Assembly: GCF_002261185.1 (NCBI RefSeq)
Contig: NZ_NEVQ01000011.1
Coordinates: 1 to 64,000 of the forward strand
Reading direction: 5' to 3'
Origin: Bordetella genomosp. 4
GTDB taxonomy: Bacteria; Pseudomonadota; Gammaproteobacteria; Burkholderiales; Burkholderiaceae_B
DNA length: 64,000 nt
Part shown: positions 18,530-28,426 of the stretch, piece by piece
Layout of the letters: every line of letters starts with the position of its first letter
Numbering within the stretch: the first letter of the stretch is position 1
The notes under the pieces: generated by a model
Databases searched by the model: none
Seen by the model: only the letters and a program-made list of their open reading frames with translations
What the model was told of the DNA's origin: nothing
Made by a program: the position numbers and the translations under genes

Positions 18530-19140
18530 GCTGCTTGCCCCGCGGGTTGCGCGTGCGTCAGTGGGTCCAGGCCAAAGGTGGCCAACATGCTGGTCAGTGT
18601 GATCAGGGGCAGACCGATGATGGCGGTAGGGTCATCGCTGCGGATATATTCCATCAATGCAATTCCCAGGCTTTCCGCTTTGGCGCTGCCTGCCGTGTCA
18701 AAGGGAGCTTCGGCACGCAGGTACGCGTCGATGGCCGCATCCGAAAGGGCGCGAAACCGGCATTGCGTGACGACATCGGCTTTTTCCACGCGCTGGCCAT
18801 CGGTGACCGCCAGGGCGCTGTGGAACTCTACCGTTTGTCCGGCCAGCATCCGTAGTTGGGCTTGGGCCCGGCTAAAATCACCAGGTTTTCCGATAGGATT
18901 GCCATCGATGGTGGCGACCTGATCAGAGCCGATGACGATGCAACCCGGTCGTTGGCTTGCTATGGCCATGGCTTTGTCGACAGATAGGCGCAGCGCCAGT
19001 GCCGCAGGGGGCTCGTTGTCGTGCGGAGTTTCGTCCACATTTGGGGAAATTGCCTCAAAGGGCAGACGCAACCGGGACAGCAGTTCACGGCGGTATGGCG
19101 AGCTCGAAGCCAGGATCAGGCTAGGTGTGGAAATGGGCAT
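18526..19140 (-). CDS. Maf-family nucleoside triphosphate pyrophosphatase (YceF-like)
   Basis: This encodes 204 residues. The opening SLILASSSPYRRELLSRL is the Maf signature, followed by DETPHDNEPP and GSDQVATIDG substrate-site motifs. YceF-type Maf proteins hydrolyse modified nucleotides such as m7GTP, while the YhdE type prefers dTTP/UTP. The location beside yceD and rpmF favours YceF. It is divergent from yceD, sharing a 165-bp intergenic region. Confidence 0.92.
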   Translation of the reverse strand: MPISTPSLILASSSPYRRELLSRLRLPFEAISPNVDETPHDNEPPAALALRLSVDKAMAIASQRPGCIVIGSDQVATIDGNPIGKPGDFSRAQAQLRMLAGQTVEFHSALAVTDGQRVEKADVVTQCRFRALSDAAIDAYLRAEAPFDTAGSAKAESLGIALMEYIRSDDPTAIIGLPLITLTSMLATFGLDPLTHAQPAGQAA

Positions 19141-19147
19141 GCGTTGT

Positions 19148-19177
19148 TTGACGGTTAGGCGTAAGTCACGGTATTAT
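19148..19177 (+). promoter_or_regulatory. Probable sigma-70 promoter of yceD-rpmF
   Basis: TTGACG (19148-19153) and TATTAT (19172-19177) are separated by 18 bases, about 130 bases upstream of the yceD ATG. It is the best hexamer pair in this gap. Confidence 0.55.
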
Positions 19178-19305
19178 CTAACGTTTTGCGGGATTTTTGC
19201 ACGGCGCCCGGGTTTCGGGCGCTGCGGGATGTCTGCGCTGCTATCGCGAAAATATGTTTTGCGATGCGTGCAGCACAGCTAAAACGACAGGGTTACGGAG
19301 TTCGC

Positions 19306-19923
19306 ATGAATGACAAGCAACGGGCAGAAGCGGCATCGCCGCGCGCGTCCGTGTCGGCGGATACTGTGATCGATGCGTTTGCGCTGGCGAGGCAAGGCGA
19401 TTTTGTTCAGGGCGAGATACCACTGGTACGTTTGACCCGGGCTGTGGAGGGGTTACCCGAGCAGCCCAGTGGCGAGGCGGGATTGGTCCGGTGGTCGGTC
19501 CAGGGCGAAATCGGCAAGGGTGTGATTGGAACAGGCTTTGCGTCCGGTCAGCCGCTCTTGCGCTTGCATGTGCAGGCGCATCCTGTGCTGATTTGTCAGC
19601 GATGCAATGCCCCGTTTGCTTTTGCAGTAGATTCCCAGGCAGTATTGCAGTTGGTCAAGTCCGAGGACGAGCTCGACGACGATCTGTCCTTTGATGCGCA
19701 AGACCCGGATGTTGCAGATTCGCTACCCGAAAAGGTTGTGGGTTCGCATCGTTTTGATCTGTTGGCCCAGGTCGAAGACGAGCTCATTTTGAGTATTCCA
19801 TATGTGCCCAAGCATCCTGTATGCCCGGGCGCACAGGCCAAAGACGGCGACGCGCAGCAGGCGCCCGCCACCCAGCGTCCGTCGCCGTTCGCGGTGCTCG
19901 AACAATTAAAGCGTAAAGATTAG
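19306..19923 (+). CDS. yceD: YceD / DUF177 family protein (23S rRNA accumulation factor)
   Basis: This encodes 205 residues from ATG 19306, which follows an ACGGAG SD. The longer frame from 19186 has no RBS. DUF177 features are the CxxC pair [10 protein letters not shown] followed by an acidic segment ([12 protein letters not shown]) and a late [12 protein letters not shown]. YceD proteins are encoded upstream of rpmF in most bacteria and are linked to 23S rRNA accumulation. The gene starts the yceD-rpmF-plsX ribosome-to-lipid cluster. Confidence 0.93.
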   Translation: MNDKQRAEAASPRASVSADTVIDAFALARQGDFVQGEIPLVRLTRAVEGLPEQPSGEAGLVRWSVQGEIGKGVIGTGFASGQPLLRLHVQAHPVLICQRCNAPFAFAVDSQAVLQLVKSEDELDDDLSFDAQDPDVADSLPEKVVGSHRFDLLAQVEDELILSIPYVPKHPVCPGAQAKDGDAQQAPATQRPSPFAVLEQLKRKD

Positions 19924-19975
19924 GTCAACATCGGGCGTGCATCGCGTACAATGCGCCCCGTTTCTAGGAGTCATC

Positions 19976-20158
19976 ATGGCTGTTCAACAAAACAAAAAGT
20001 CCCCGTCCAAGCGTGGCATGCATCGCTCGCACGACTTTCTGGTCAACCCGCCCACCGCGATCGAGCCCACCACTGGCGAAAACCATCTGCGTCACCACAT
20101 CAGCCCCAACGGCTTTTATCGTGGCCGCAAGGTCCTCAAGACCAAGGCTGACGAATAA
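19976..20158 (+). CDS. rpmF: 50S ribosomal protein L32
   Basis: This is a 60-residue basic protein starting [20 protein letters not shown], the L32 signature. SD TAGGAG lies about eight bases upstream of ATG 19976. It lacks the zinc-binding Cys pairs of the C+ type, so it is the zinc-independent form usual in proteobacteria. Confidence 0.97.
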   Translation: MAVQQNKKSPSKRGMHRSHDFLVNPPTAIEPTTGENHLRHHISPNGFYRGRKVLKTKADE

Positions 20159-20207
20159 GCCGCTGTAAAAGCGCTTTCGCACTCACGGCAGCAGCTGTAC
20201 TGCACCT

Positions 20208-21272
20208 GTGATACGTATCGCCATTGACTGCATGGGCGGCGACTTCGGTCTGCCCGTTACGATTCCGGCCGCGATCGAGTTCGCCCGGCAGTTCCCCGAT
20301 TCAAGGCTATTGCTGGTCGGGCTGCCTGACGCTATCGAAGCGGCTTTGAACGAACACAAGGCCGCCCCGCGCGATCGCCTGGAAATCGTCCCCGCGACCG
20401 AGGTCGTCACGATGGACGACCCAGTCGAGGTCGCGTTGCGTCGTAAAAAAGATTCGTCCATGCGCCTGGCGGCCCAAGCCGTCAAGGACGGGCGTGCCGA
20501 CGCTTGCGTGTCGGCAGGTAATACCGGCGCGTGGATGGCGATCTCGCGCTATGTACTAAAGACCCTGGATGGCATCGATCGTCCAGCGATTGCCACGTCC
20601 ATTCCCAACCAGACCGGCCGGGCTACGACCGTGCTCGATCTGGGGGCTAACGTCGATTGCTCGGCGCAACACCTGTTGCAGTTTGCCATCATGGGTGCGG
20701 CGTTGACCCAGGCTGTCGATCATCGAGACAACCCATCGGTGGGTTTGCTCAATATCGGCGAAGAAGTCATCAAGGGCAACGAGGTCGTCAAAGAAGCCGC
20801 CGAGCTTTTGCGGCGCAGTCCGCTGAATTTCTACGGAAACGTCGAGGGCAACGATATTTTCAAGGGCACCGTCGATGTGGTGGTTTGCGACGGTTTCGTT
20901 GGCAATGTCGTACTCAAGTCCGTCGAAGGGCTGGCGAAAATGCTCTCCAGCGTGATCCGCGAGGAATTCAAGCGCAATTTGGTCACCCTGCTGGCCGGAG
21001 CCATCGCCAAACCCGTGCTCAATCGCCTGCGCGGCCGCGTCGACAATCGCCGTTACAACGGGGCTGCCTTGCTGGGCTTGCGTGGCGTCGTGATCAAAAG
21101 CCACGGCTCGGCCGACGTGTATGCATACGGGTTCGCCTTGCAGCGTGCACGCGAGGCCGTGGTGAGTAAACTGCAAGAACGTACCGCCCAGGCCGTGGCG
21201 CTGATCACTCAGCGCGTCCAGATGGGCGAAGCAGCCTCCGGCGCGTCCGAAACGGCCGGAGATACCGTTTGA
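20208..21272 (+). CDS. plsX: Phosphate acyltransferase PlsX
   Basis: This is a 354-residue enzyme that makes acyl-phosphate from acyl-ACP for phospholipid synthesis. It starts at GTG 20208 ([14 protein letters not shown]). Characteristic motifs are [30 protein letters not shown] and [13 protein letters not shown]. Its stop overlaps the fabH ATG by one base, so translation is coupled. Confidence 0.97.
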   Translation: MIRIAIDCMGGDFGLPVTIPAAIEFARQFPDSRLLLVGLPDAIEAALNEHKAAPRDRLEIVPATEVVTMDDPVEVALRRKKDSSMRLAAQAVKDGRADACVSAGNTGAWMAISRYVLKTLDGIDRPAIATSIPNQTGRATTVLDLGANVDCSAQHLLQFAIMGAALTQAVDHRDNPSVGLLNIGEEVIKGNEVVKEAAELLRRSPLNFYGNVEGNDIFKGTVDVVVCDGFVGNVVLKSVEGLAKMLSSVIREEFKRNLVTLLAGAIAKPVLNRLRGRVDNRRYNGAALLGLRGVVIKSHGSADVYAYGFALQRAREAVVSKLQERTAQAVALITQRVQMGEAASGASETAGDTV

Positions 21273-22258
21273 TGGGTAATGCAATGACATATGCCGTGAT
21301 CGCGGGCTCTGGCAGTTTCCTGCCCGAGCGGGTCGTTTCCAACGACGAGCTGGCTGCCGAGCTGGCTACGCGCAATATTTCCACGTCCGACGAATGGATC
21401 GTCGAGCGGACGGGGATACGCCAACGTCACTTGGCCGAGCGTGGTGTGACTACCAGCCACTTGGCAACCGAGGCTGCCAAGCGTGCATTGGCGGACGCGG
21501 GCGTTCAAGCGGCGGATGTCGACCTGATCATCGTCGCGACGTCGACGCCGGATTTCGTCTTTCCCAGCACCGCCTGTCTGGTTCAGGCCAATCTGGGCGC
21601 TAAAGGCGGGGCCGCATTTGATGTGCAGGCCGTCTGCAGCGGGTTTGTTTATGCGCTCAGTACGGCCGATGCCTTTGTGCGGGCAGGCCGGGCGCATTGT
21701 GCGCTCGTGATTGGCGCCGAGGTGTTTTCCAGCATCCTCGACTGGAACGACCGCAGTACATGCGTGTTGTTCGGCGATGGGGCGGGGGCGGTGGTTCTCA
21801 AGGCCTCGGATCAGCCGGGCATCCTGGCTGCTCAGTTGCATGCCGATGGCTCTCAAACCAAAATCCTGTGCGCCGCGGGCAACGTCGCCTATGGCAGCGT
21901 CGTCGGCGACCCGTTCCTGCGCATGGACGGCCAGGCCGTGTTCAAGCAAGCCGTGACGGTACTCGATCGCTCCGCCCGGGATGTATGTGCAGAGGCAGGC
22001 GTGGACGTATCGGATGTCGACTGGCTCATTCCCCATCAGGCCAACGTCCGTATTTTAAATTTCCTGGCTCGTAAATTGCACGTGCCGACTGAAAAGGTCG
22101 TCATTACGGTCGATTCCCATGCCAATACTTCTGCCGCCAGCGTTCCGTTGGCGCTGGATGCTGCGCGCCGTGATGGGCGAGTCAAACCGGGTCAGCTGGT
22201 GTTGATGCAGGGCGTGGGGGGCGGTTTTACCTGGGGCTCGGTGCTGGCGCGCATGTAG
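21272..22258 (+). CDS. fabH: 3-oxoacyl-ACP synthase III
   Basis: This is a 328-residue initiating condensing enzyme joining acetyl-CoA with malonyl-ACP. The Cys-His-Asn triad is readable: C122 (QAVCSGF), H255 (IPHQAN) and N285 (DSHANTS). The start ATG 21272 overlaps the plsX stop; ATG 21284 (MTYAVIAG) is an alternative. The terminal [12 protein letters not shown] loop is typical. Confidence 0.97.
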   Translation: MGNAMTYAVIAGSGSFLPERVVSNDELAAELATRNISTSDEWIVERTGIRQRHLAERGVTTSHLATEAAKRALADAGVQAADVDLIIVATSTPDFVFPSTACLVQANLGAKGGAAFDVQAVCSGFVYALSTADAFVRAGRAHCALVIGAEVFSSILDWNDRSTCVLFGDGAGAVVLKASDQPGILAAQLHADGSQTKILCAAGNVAYGSVVGDPFLRMDGQAVFKQAVTVLDRSARDVCAEAGVDVSDVDWLIPHQANVRILNFLARKLHVPTEKVVITVDSHANTSAASVPLALDAARRDGRVKPGQLVLMQGVGGGFTWGSVLARM

Positions 22259-22363
22259 TGCGGCACGTTCCGGAGTTGCCGGCGCCGCGAGGGCGGTGGC
22301 AACCTCAGTCGTCGCCCGATGTCGGGTATTCTCCCAAATCTGAAATCTGTTGATACTTCCATC

Positions 22364-23299
22364 ATGAAAATCGCGTTTGTCTTTCCTGGCCAGGGTTCGC
22401 AGTCGGTCGGCATGCTCGATGCCTGGGCCGGTAATGCGGCCGTGGCTGATGTCATTGCCCGCGCGGGTCAGGCGCTCGGCCAGGATATCGGTGCCTTGAT
22501 CGCACAAGGCCCTGCGGATCAGCTCAATCTGACCACCAATACCCAGCCCGCCATGTTGACGGCAGGCGTTGCCGTATTCGCTGCCTGGCGTGCTGCCGGC
22601 GGTCCGCTGCCGGCGCTGATGGCCGGCCATAGCCTGGGCGAATATGCCGCCTTGACGGCTGCCGGTGCATTGACTCTCGAAGACGCCGTGCGCCTGGTGC
22701 GTGTGCGGGCCGATGCAATGCAAGCCGCTGTGCCCGTTGGCACGGGAGGCATGGCCGCGATCCTGGGCCTGGATGACGATGCTGTGCGTGCCGCTTGCGC
22801 TCAGGCGGCCCAGGGTGAAATCGTCGAAGCTGTGAATTTCAATGCGCCTGCTCAAGTCGTGATTGCCGGTCACAAGGCCGCCGTCGAACGTGCCTGCGAG
22901 GCTGCCAAGGCTGCCGGCGCCAAACGTGCCTTGCCGTTGCCTGTATCGGCGCCATTTCACTCCAGCTTGCTAAAGCCCGCTGCCGATGTGCTGGCCGGCG
23001 CGTTGTCGCAAGCCTCCGTATTGGCGCCGCAGGTGCCCGTCATCAACAACGTCGATGTCGCTGCGCCTGGCGAGCCGGACGCCATCCGGGATGCGCTGGT
23101 GCGCCAGGCATGGCATCCTGTGCGCTGGGTAGAAACCTTGCGCGCCATGAAAGCGCAAGGCGTGACTCACGTAGTCGAATGCGGCCCCGGTAAAGTACTG
23201 GCAGGGCTGACCAAGCGTATAGACAGCGAGCTCGTCGGGCTTTCAATCACCGATCCGGCCTCTCTCGAGGCCGCTCTGGCGACGTTGGGACAGGCCTGA
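22364..23299 (+). CDS. fabD: Malonyl-CoA:ACP transacylase
   Basis: This encodes 311 residues and loads malonate onto ACP. The start at ATG 22364 gives MKIAFVFPGQGSQ. The nucleophile is S90 in AGHSLGEY, and H199 in SAPFHSS is the catalytic base. It follows fabH after 105 bp and precedes fabG. Confidence 0.97.
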   Translation: MKIAFVFPGQGSQSVGMLDAWAGNAAVADVIARAGQALGQDIGALIAQGPADQLNLTTNTQPAMLTAGVAVFAAWRAAGGPLPALMAGHSLGEYAALTAAGALTLEDAVRLVRVRADAMQAAVPVGTGGMAAILGLDDDAVRAACAQAAQGEIVEAVNFNAPAQVVIAGHKAAVERACEAAKAAGAKRALPLPVSAPFHSSLLKPAADVLAGALSQASVLAPQVPVINNVDVAAPGEPDAIRDALVRQAWHPVRWVETLRAMKAQGVTHVVECGPGKVLAGLTKRIDSELVGLSITDPASLEAALATLGQA

Positions 23300-23350
23300 G
23301 GCCGTTCGCGGCATCTTGCGCACTGACCGCCAGTCATTACGGAAACGGAT

Positions 23351-24103
23351 ATGGAAAAACAAACAGCAGAATTGCAGGGCAAGGTGGCATTGGTCACTGG
23401 CGCCACACGCGGCATCGGCAAGGCCATTGCTCTAGAGCTGGCACAGCGCGGCGCCATCGTCGTCGGCACAGCCACCAGCGAGTCCGGCGCCCAGGCTATC
23501 GGCGAAGCACTTGCTCCGCTGGGCGGGCGCGGCGTCGTGCTGGATGTTACGGACGCGCAGGCTTGCGATGCGCTGATCGATACCTTGAGCAAGGCGCCCG
23601 AGGGCGGCCCTCACATCCTGGTCAATAACGCCGGCATCACGCGCGACAACCTCGCCATGCGGATGAAGGACGAGGAGTGGTCTGCGGTGATCGATACCAA
23701 CCTGGCTTCGGTGTTCCGTCTGTCGCGCGCCGTATTGCGCGGCATGATGAAAGCCCGTTGGGGCCGGATCATCAATGTGACCTCGGTGGTCGGCTCCAGC
23801 GGCAACCCTGGTCAGGCCAACTACGCGGCGGCCAAAGCCGGTGTTGCCGGGATGTCGCGTGCATTGGCACGCGAGCTCGGCAGCCGCAACGTGACCGTCA
23901 ATTGCGTGGCGCCCGGCTTCATTGATACCGACATGACTCGCGCTCTGGGTGAAACCCAGACGGCGGCACTGTTGCAGCAGATTCCGCTGGGCCGTTTAGG
24001 CTCGCCGGCAGACGTTGCGCATGCCGTGGCCTTTTTGTCCGGCCCGCAGGCAGGTTACATTACGGGAACAACGCTGCACGTAAACGGCGGAATGTACATG
24101 TAA
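23351..24103 (+). CDS. fabG: 3-oxoacyl-ACP reductase
   Basis: This is a 250-residue NADPH-dependent SDR. The cofactor loop is [10 protein letters not shown], with NNAG at 92-95. The catalytic S145 is in NVTSVVG, and Y158 and K162 are in NYAAAKAG. The SD-containing gap of 51 bp to fabD suggests one operon. Confidence 0.97.
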
Positions 24104-24173
24104 AGTCGGCCTTAAAGAGGGCGATTTTGGGGTGCGTCTCAGGGCGTACAGTTACTTTTATCACGGCCAGGCG

Positions 24174-24201
24174 TTTGCATTCCTCTACGCTTGGCTATAA
24201 T
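24174..24201 (+). promoter_or_regulatory. Probable acpP promoter
   Basis: TTTGCA (24174-24179) and a consensus TATAAT (24196-24201) have a 16-base spacer, 31 bases before the acpP ATG. A private promoter fits the high abundance ACP needs. Confidence 0.7.
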
Positions 24202-24231
24202 TCGCGGGATTTTTCCCACTTGGAGATCTGC

Positions 24232-24471
24232 ATGGAAAGCATCGAACAGCGCGTCAAGAAGATCGTCGCTGAACAACTTGGCGTTAACGAAGCCGAGATC
24301 AAAAACGAGTCCTCCTTCCTTGACGACCTCGGTGCCGATTCGCTCGATATGGTTGAACTGGTCATGGCGCTCGAAGACGAATTCGAGACCGAGATCCCCG
24401 ACGAAGAGGCCGAAAAGATCACCACCGTGCAGCAGGCGATTGATTACATCAATTCGCACGGTAAGCAGTAA
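24232..24471 (+). CDS. acpP: Acyl carrier protein
   Basis: This is a 79-residue acidic protein with the phosphopantetheine attachment serine S37 in [12 protein letters not shown]. The ATG at 24232 follows a GGAG SD (TTGGAGATCTGC). It carries growing acyl chains for FabD, FabG, FabF and PlsX, all encoded here. Confidence 0.98.
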
Positions 24472-24559
24472 GCGCAGCCTATATTGTTCCCGGCGTTACC
24501 CCGTACAGGGGTGGCGATCGGGAGTCGGGGCGGTTTCAGAGGTGTCGTGCGGTTCGCAT

Positions 24560-24586
24560 GCAAGAGTATTGTTACGATATTCTTGC
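24560..24586. repeat. Inverted repeat between acpP and fabF
   Basis: GCAAGAGTAT (24560-24569) and ATATTCTTGC (24577-24586) pair with one G-T mismatch around a 7-base loop. It lies between the acpP stop and the fabF start and has no clear T run. It may stabilise the abundant acpP mRNA 3' end or attenuate read-through. Confidence 0.45.
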
Positions 24587-24648
24587 TTGTCTGCCGTTCG
24601 CACGGCGCATCCGAAAGCCGCCTTTCTTTTGTCTTTTAGGAGTCCTCC

Positions 24649-25878
24649 GTGAAGCGACGAGTCGTCATTACCGGCCTGGGTATCGTATCGCCCGTGGGCA
24701 ACGATATCTCCAGCGCCTGGGACAATATCGTCAACGGACGTTCTGGCATCAGCCGCATCTCCCGTTTCGATCCTTCAGCCATCACTACGCATATCGCGGG
24801 TGAGGTCAAAGATTTCGACGTCACGCAGTACATGCCCGTCAAAGAAGCCCGCCAGATGGATACTTTCATCCATTACGGCATGGCTGCGGGCATTCAGGCC
24901 TGGCAAGACAGCGGGTTGGACGTTACCGAAGCCAACGCTGACCGAATCGGCGTGATCGTGGGATCCGGCATTGGCGGTCTTCCCCGTATCGAAGAAACGC
25001 AGACCGAGCTGCTCGCCAAAGGTCCGCGACGTATTTCCCCCTTTTTCGTACCTGGCTCCCTGATCAACCTGATCTCAGGCCAGTTATCGATTCGATTCGG
25101 CATGAAGGGCCCGAGCTATGCCGTGGTGTCCGCATGTACGACGGGCTTGCATTGCATCGGTGATGCTGCGCGCCTGATCGAATACGGCGATGCCGACGTC
25201 ATGCTGGCAGGCGGCGCCGAGTCCACGGTATCGCCTCTGGGCATCGGCGGTTTTGCTGCCATGCGTGCATTGTCCACTCGCAACGATGATCCGACGACGG
25301 CATCGCGCCCCTGGGACCGCGATCGCGATGGTTTCGTGCTGGGCGAGGGCGCTGGCGTCCTGGTCCTCGAGGAATACGAGCACGCCAAAAAACGCGGTGC
25401 TCGCATTTACGGCGAGTTTGCGGGCTATGGCATGAGCTCGGATGCGCATCACATCACCGCTCCCGACAAGGACGGTCCGCGCCGTGGCGTGATCAACGCT
25501 TTGCGTAATGGCGGCATCAACCTCGACGAGGTGGACTACGTCAATGCCCATGGCACCTCGACGCCGTTGGGCGACAAAAACGAATCCGATGCGCTGAAAC
25601 TGGCCTTCGGTGATCACGCCAAAAAGCTGGTGGTGAATTCCACCAAATCGATGACGGGTCACTTGCTCGGGGCCGCCGGCGGTATCGAGGCCGTGTTCAC
25701 CACGCTCGCGGTGTACCACCAGAAATCGCCACCCACCATCAACATCTTCAACCAGGATCCCGAGTGCGACCTGGATTACTGCGCCAACGAGGCCCGGGAC
25801 ATGAAGATCGATGTGGGGCTTTCCAATTCCTTTGGTTTTGGCGGCACCAACGGCTCCATGGCCGTTCGCCGGGTTTAA
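24649..25878 (+). CDS. fabF: 3-oxoacyl-ACP synthase II
   Basis: This is a 409-residue elongating condensing enzyme starting at GTG 24649 after TAGGAG. C163 is in VSACTTGLH, and two His residues are in NAHGTSTPLGD and SMTGHLLGAAGG. SNSFGFGGTNGSM is the C-terminal signature. The stop is followed after one base by the start of a small downstream gene. Confidence 0.97.
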   Translation: MKRRVVITGLGIVSPVGNDISSAWDNIVNGRSGISRISRFDPSAITTHIAGEVKDFDVTQYMPVKEARQMDTFIHYGMAAGIQAWQDSGLDVTEANADRIGVIVGSGIGGLPRIEETQTELLAKGPRRISPFFVPGSLINLISGQLSIRFGMKGPSYAVVSACTTGLHCIGDAARLIEYGDADVMLAGGAESTVSPLGIGGFAAMRALSTRNDDPTTASRPWDRDRDGFVLGEGAGVLVLEEYEHAKKRGARIYGEFAGYGMSSDAHHITAPDKDGPRRGVINALRNGGINLDEVDYVNAHGTSTPLGDKNESDALKLAFGDHAKKLVVNSTKSMTGHLLGAAGGIEAVFTTLAVYHQKSPPTINIFNQDPECDLDYCANEARDMKIDVGLSNSFGFGGTNGSMAVRRV

Positions 25879-25879
25879 T

Positions 25880-26218
25880 TTGGCCGACCTCTGGGAACCC
25901 GGCCTGCGGACGCTGTGCGTGCCGGTGCGCGCGACGCGTCACGCGGCCGTGCGCGCGATCCGCGCGGTCGCAGGCAGCCGCCGCTGGCAGATCCGCCAGG
26001 GGCGGCGCTGGATTCCAGCCGAGTTGCAAGATAGCCATCGCGGTCCGTGCTGGCTGAGTCTGCACCTGCAGGCCGATGCGTCCGCTGCCGGGCCTCGTGC
26101 GCACTATCGCGTTTCAATCTGGCAGCCGCGCATCTCTGCAACAGCCTGGCGTCGGCTTTGCCTGCTGGCTGGGGCTGCTCAGCGCCTGCGGGCGTCACCC
26201 GTGCAGGGGGCGTCATGA
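25880..26218 (+). CDS. Small hypothetical protein coupled between fabF and rpoE
   Basis: This is a 112-residue frame starting at TTG 25880, one base after the fabF TAA, and ending in an ATGA overlap with the rpoE start. Both junctions indicate translational coupling and are the main evidence that it is real. The sequence is basic and Trp-rich (WEPGLRTLCVPVR, SRRWQIRQGRRWIP, VSIWQPRISATAWRRLCLLAG). Its general pattern recalls the small YgfX-like proteins encoded near rpoE in gammaproteobacteria, but I see no clear transmembrane pair. No function is assigned. Confidence 0.6.
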   Translation: MADLWEPGLRTLCVPVRATRHAAVRAIRAVAGSRRWQIRQGRRWIPAELQDSHRGPCWLSLHLQADASAAGPRAHYRVSIWQPRISATAWRRLCLLAGAAQRLRASPVQGAS

Positions 26219-26814
26219 GCGAGCGCGATGTCGACGCCGAATTGGTCGCCCGCGTACAGCGGGGCGACAAAAAAGCATTTGATCTGCTGGTGCTCAAATA
26301 CCAGCGCAAAATCCTGCGGCTATTGGGTCGCATGATCCGCGATCCCGCCGAAATCGAAGACGTCGCTCAGGAAGCCTTTATCAAGGCCTACCGGGCGCTG
26401 CCACAATTTCGCGGCGAGAGCGCCTTTTATACCTGGCTTTACCGCATTGCCGTCAATACGGCCCGCAATTGGCTGGCTTCTGCCGGGCGTCGTCCGAGCG
26501 CGCCAAATGCAATTGAAACCGAAGACGGTGAAACTTTTAACGAAACAGACAACCTAACCGATATCAGCACACCGGAATCCATGGTGGCTAGCCGGGAAAT
26601 CGCCGAGACAGTGAACGCCGTCATCGAGGATTTGCCCGAAGAGCTCCGGACCGCTATCGTGCTGCGTGAAATCGAAGGTATGAGTTACGAAGACATCGCC
26701 CAAAGCATGGACTGCCCCATTGGCACGGTACGTTCGCGCATTTTTCGTGCGCGCGAAGCCATCGCCACCCGGTTGCGTCCATTGCTGGACACCGATGCCG
26801 AGCGTCGTTGGTAA
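26215..26814 (+). CDS. rpoE: RNA polymerase sigma-E factor (AlgU/RpoE)
   Basis: This is a 199-residue ECF sigma factor. Region 2 contains DVAQEAFIKAYRALPQFRGESAFYTWLYRIAVN, read in part as the DxxQExF and YTWLYRIA motifs. Region 4 has EELRTAIVLREIEGMSYEDIA and GTVRSRIFRAREA. It directs the envelope-stress regulon and is held by the RseA homologue encoded 12 bases downstream. The ATG at 26215 overlaps the stop of the preceding small gene. Confidence 0.96.
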   Translation: MSERDVDAELVARVQRGDKKAFDLLVLKYQRKILRLLGRMIRDPAEIEDVAQEAFIKAYRALPQFRGESAFYTWLYRIAVNTARNWLASAGRRPSAPNAIETEDGETFNETDNLTDISTPESMVASREIAETVNAVIEDLPEELRTAIVLREIEGMSYEDIAQSMDCPIGTVRSRIFRAREAIATRLRPLLDTDAERRW

Positions 26815-26826
26815 GGAGCGGCAGTC

Positions 26827-27327
26827 ATGCAGTCAACAGCAAAATCAGTGGTAGAGACCGAAGTTTCCCTCGAGGAATCGGTGTCGGCCTGGATGGACGG
26901 TGAGTCGTCCGATTTCAATTTTCCCGACCTTTCCACTGAGCAAGGCCGCCGAACCTGGGACACCTATCACCTGATAGGCGATGCCTTGCGCAATGCCGAT
27001 CTGGCCGTCAGTCCTAGTGCAAATTTCCATGCGCGTCTGTCTCGTGCACTGGATGCCGAGCTGCCGATTGTTGCGCCGCAGCGACGCCGTTCTCCGTTAC
27101 GTTTCGGGCTCTCCAGTCTGGCTGTTGCCGCCGCCGTTGCTACGGTGGCTTGGGTGGCGCAGCCTTACATCATGGGCGGCAGCAGCCGGCCGGCCGATAC
27201 CCGTACGTTGGCGGATGCGTCCATCAACGAAACGCCGGCGCTACGTGACTACCTCGAGGCTCATCGCCAAATGGCGGGCCCCAGCGCGGTACGCCAGGTG
27301 TCGTTCGATGCCGGAGCTGGACGTTGA
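26827..27327 (+). CDS. rseA: Anti-sigma-E factor RseA/MucA
   Basis: This is a 166-residue membrane protein. The N-terminal sigma-binding domain has the SAWMDGESSDF motif and a WDTYHLIGDALRN helix. One transmembrane segment runs from about 94 to 112, leaving a periplasmic tail of about 50 residues for RseB binding and regulated proteolysis. The stop overlaps the rseB start by four bases. Confidence 0.92.
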   Translation: MQSTAKSVVETEVSLEESVSAWMDGESSDFNFPDLSTEQGRRTWDTYHLIGDALRNADLAVSPSANFHARLSRALDAELPIVAPQRRRSPLRFGLSSLAVAAAVATVAWVAQPYIMGGSSRPADTRTLADASINETPALRDYLEAHRQMAGPSAVRQVSFDAGAGR

Positions 27328-28382
27328 TCGCGCAGTTACAACATTTCTGTCGCCCCGCATGGCATCGTGCCGGCCTATTCCGCCGGCCGATACAAGGGGC
27401 AGGGTGGGCGTTGACTGCCGTTTTCCTGGTCGCGCTTTCCTCTTTGCATGACGCCGCCCGGGCTGCTGAGACTGCGGCGCCGGACTCAGCAGTACAACTG
27501 CTCTACGATATCCAGCAGGCTGCACGCAAGCAGGACTATGCGGGCGTATTCATGTACCAGCAGGGCGAGGCCATCCAGTCATCTCGGCTCGTTCATGTCA
27601 TTGATGGCACGGGCGAGCGTGAGCGTCTGGAAATCCTGGACGGCCAGCCTCGCGAATACCTGCGCCACAACGACGAAATTCAATGCCTCATTCCCGAGCG
27701 CAAGACCGTGTTGATGGAGCCGCGTCGCGGTGATCGCTTCCCTGGCTTGCTGCTGGGCAATCCGACCGAGTTGGCGCAACATTACGACATTCGGGTGCAA
27801 GACAAGCTGCACCGTGTCGCGGACCGCCAATGCCGGATCATCACGATTCAGCCGCGCGACGGGCAGCGCTATGGCTACCGGTTGTGTGCAGATGTGGCCA
27901 CCAATTTACTGCTCCGCGCGCAGACGGTAGACAGCGACCAGCGCGTGGTCGAGCAGGTCTCGTTCAGCTCTATCCGCTTGGGCGACAAGGTCGATGCGAA
28001 TGAGTTGACATCGCCGTGGAACACGCGAGACTGGAAGGTCTTGCAGCCCAAGATCGAGACCATCGATCTGGCGGCCCAAGGATGGCGTATTCCTGCGCCG
28101 GCCGGGTTTGTCTCGGTCATGCAGGTAGTGCGTTCGATGGGGCGCAGCAACGTCAGCCAACTGGTGCTGTCTGATGGGCTGGCCGCCATTTCCGTCTTTA
28201 TTGAGCCCTATGATGATCAACGCGACCATCCCATGTCCAACGGAGCGGTGCGGCGCGGTGCGATCAATATCTATAGCACGCGCATCGCTGATTTTTGGCT
28301 GACCGCGCTGGGCGAGGTCCCGGCCGAGACGCTGGAGCAGCTTGCCACCTCTACTGAATACGTGCCTGTATCTTCTCAATAA
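27324..28382 (+). CDS. rseB: Sigma-E regulatory protein RseB/MucB
   Basis: This is a 352-residue periplasmic protein. A TTG at 27324 overlaps the rseA stop as TTGA, and I see no better start. The signal sequence is hydrophobic (GWALTAVFLVALSSL). The mature part begins with the MucB/RseB N-domain (AVQLLYDIQQAARKQDYAGVFMYQQ) and has the LEILDGQPREYLRHNDEIQC motif. RseB shields RseA from DegS and senses mislocalised lipoproteins or LPS. Confidence 0.93.
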   Translation: MIAQLQHFCRPAWHRAGLFRRPIQGAGWALTAVFLVALSSLHDAARAAETAAPDSAVQLLYDIQQAARKQDYAGVFMYQQGEAIQSSRLVHVIDGTGERERLEILDGQPREYLRHNDEIQCLIPERKTVLMEPRRGDRFPGLLLGNPTELAQHYDIRVQDKLHRVADRQCRIITIQPRDGQRYGYRLCADVATNLLLRAQTVDSDQRVVEQVSFSSIRLGDKVDANELTSPWNTRDWKVLQPKIETIDLAAQGWRIPAPAGFVSVMQVVRSMGRSNVSQLVLSDGLAAISVFIEPYDDQRDHPMSNGAVRRGAINIYSTRIADFWLTALGEVPAETLEQLATSTEYVPVSSQ

Positions 28383-28426
28383 CAATAAAGCCTGCAAAAG
28401 GTATGGGGAGTTTTCGGAGTTCTCTC

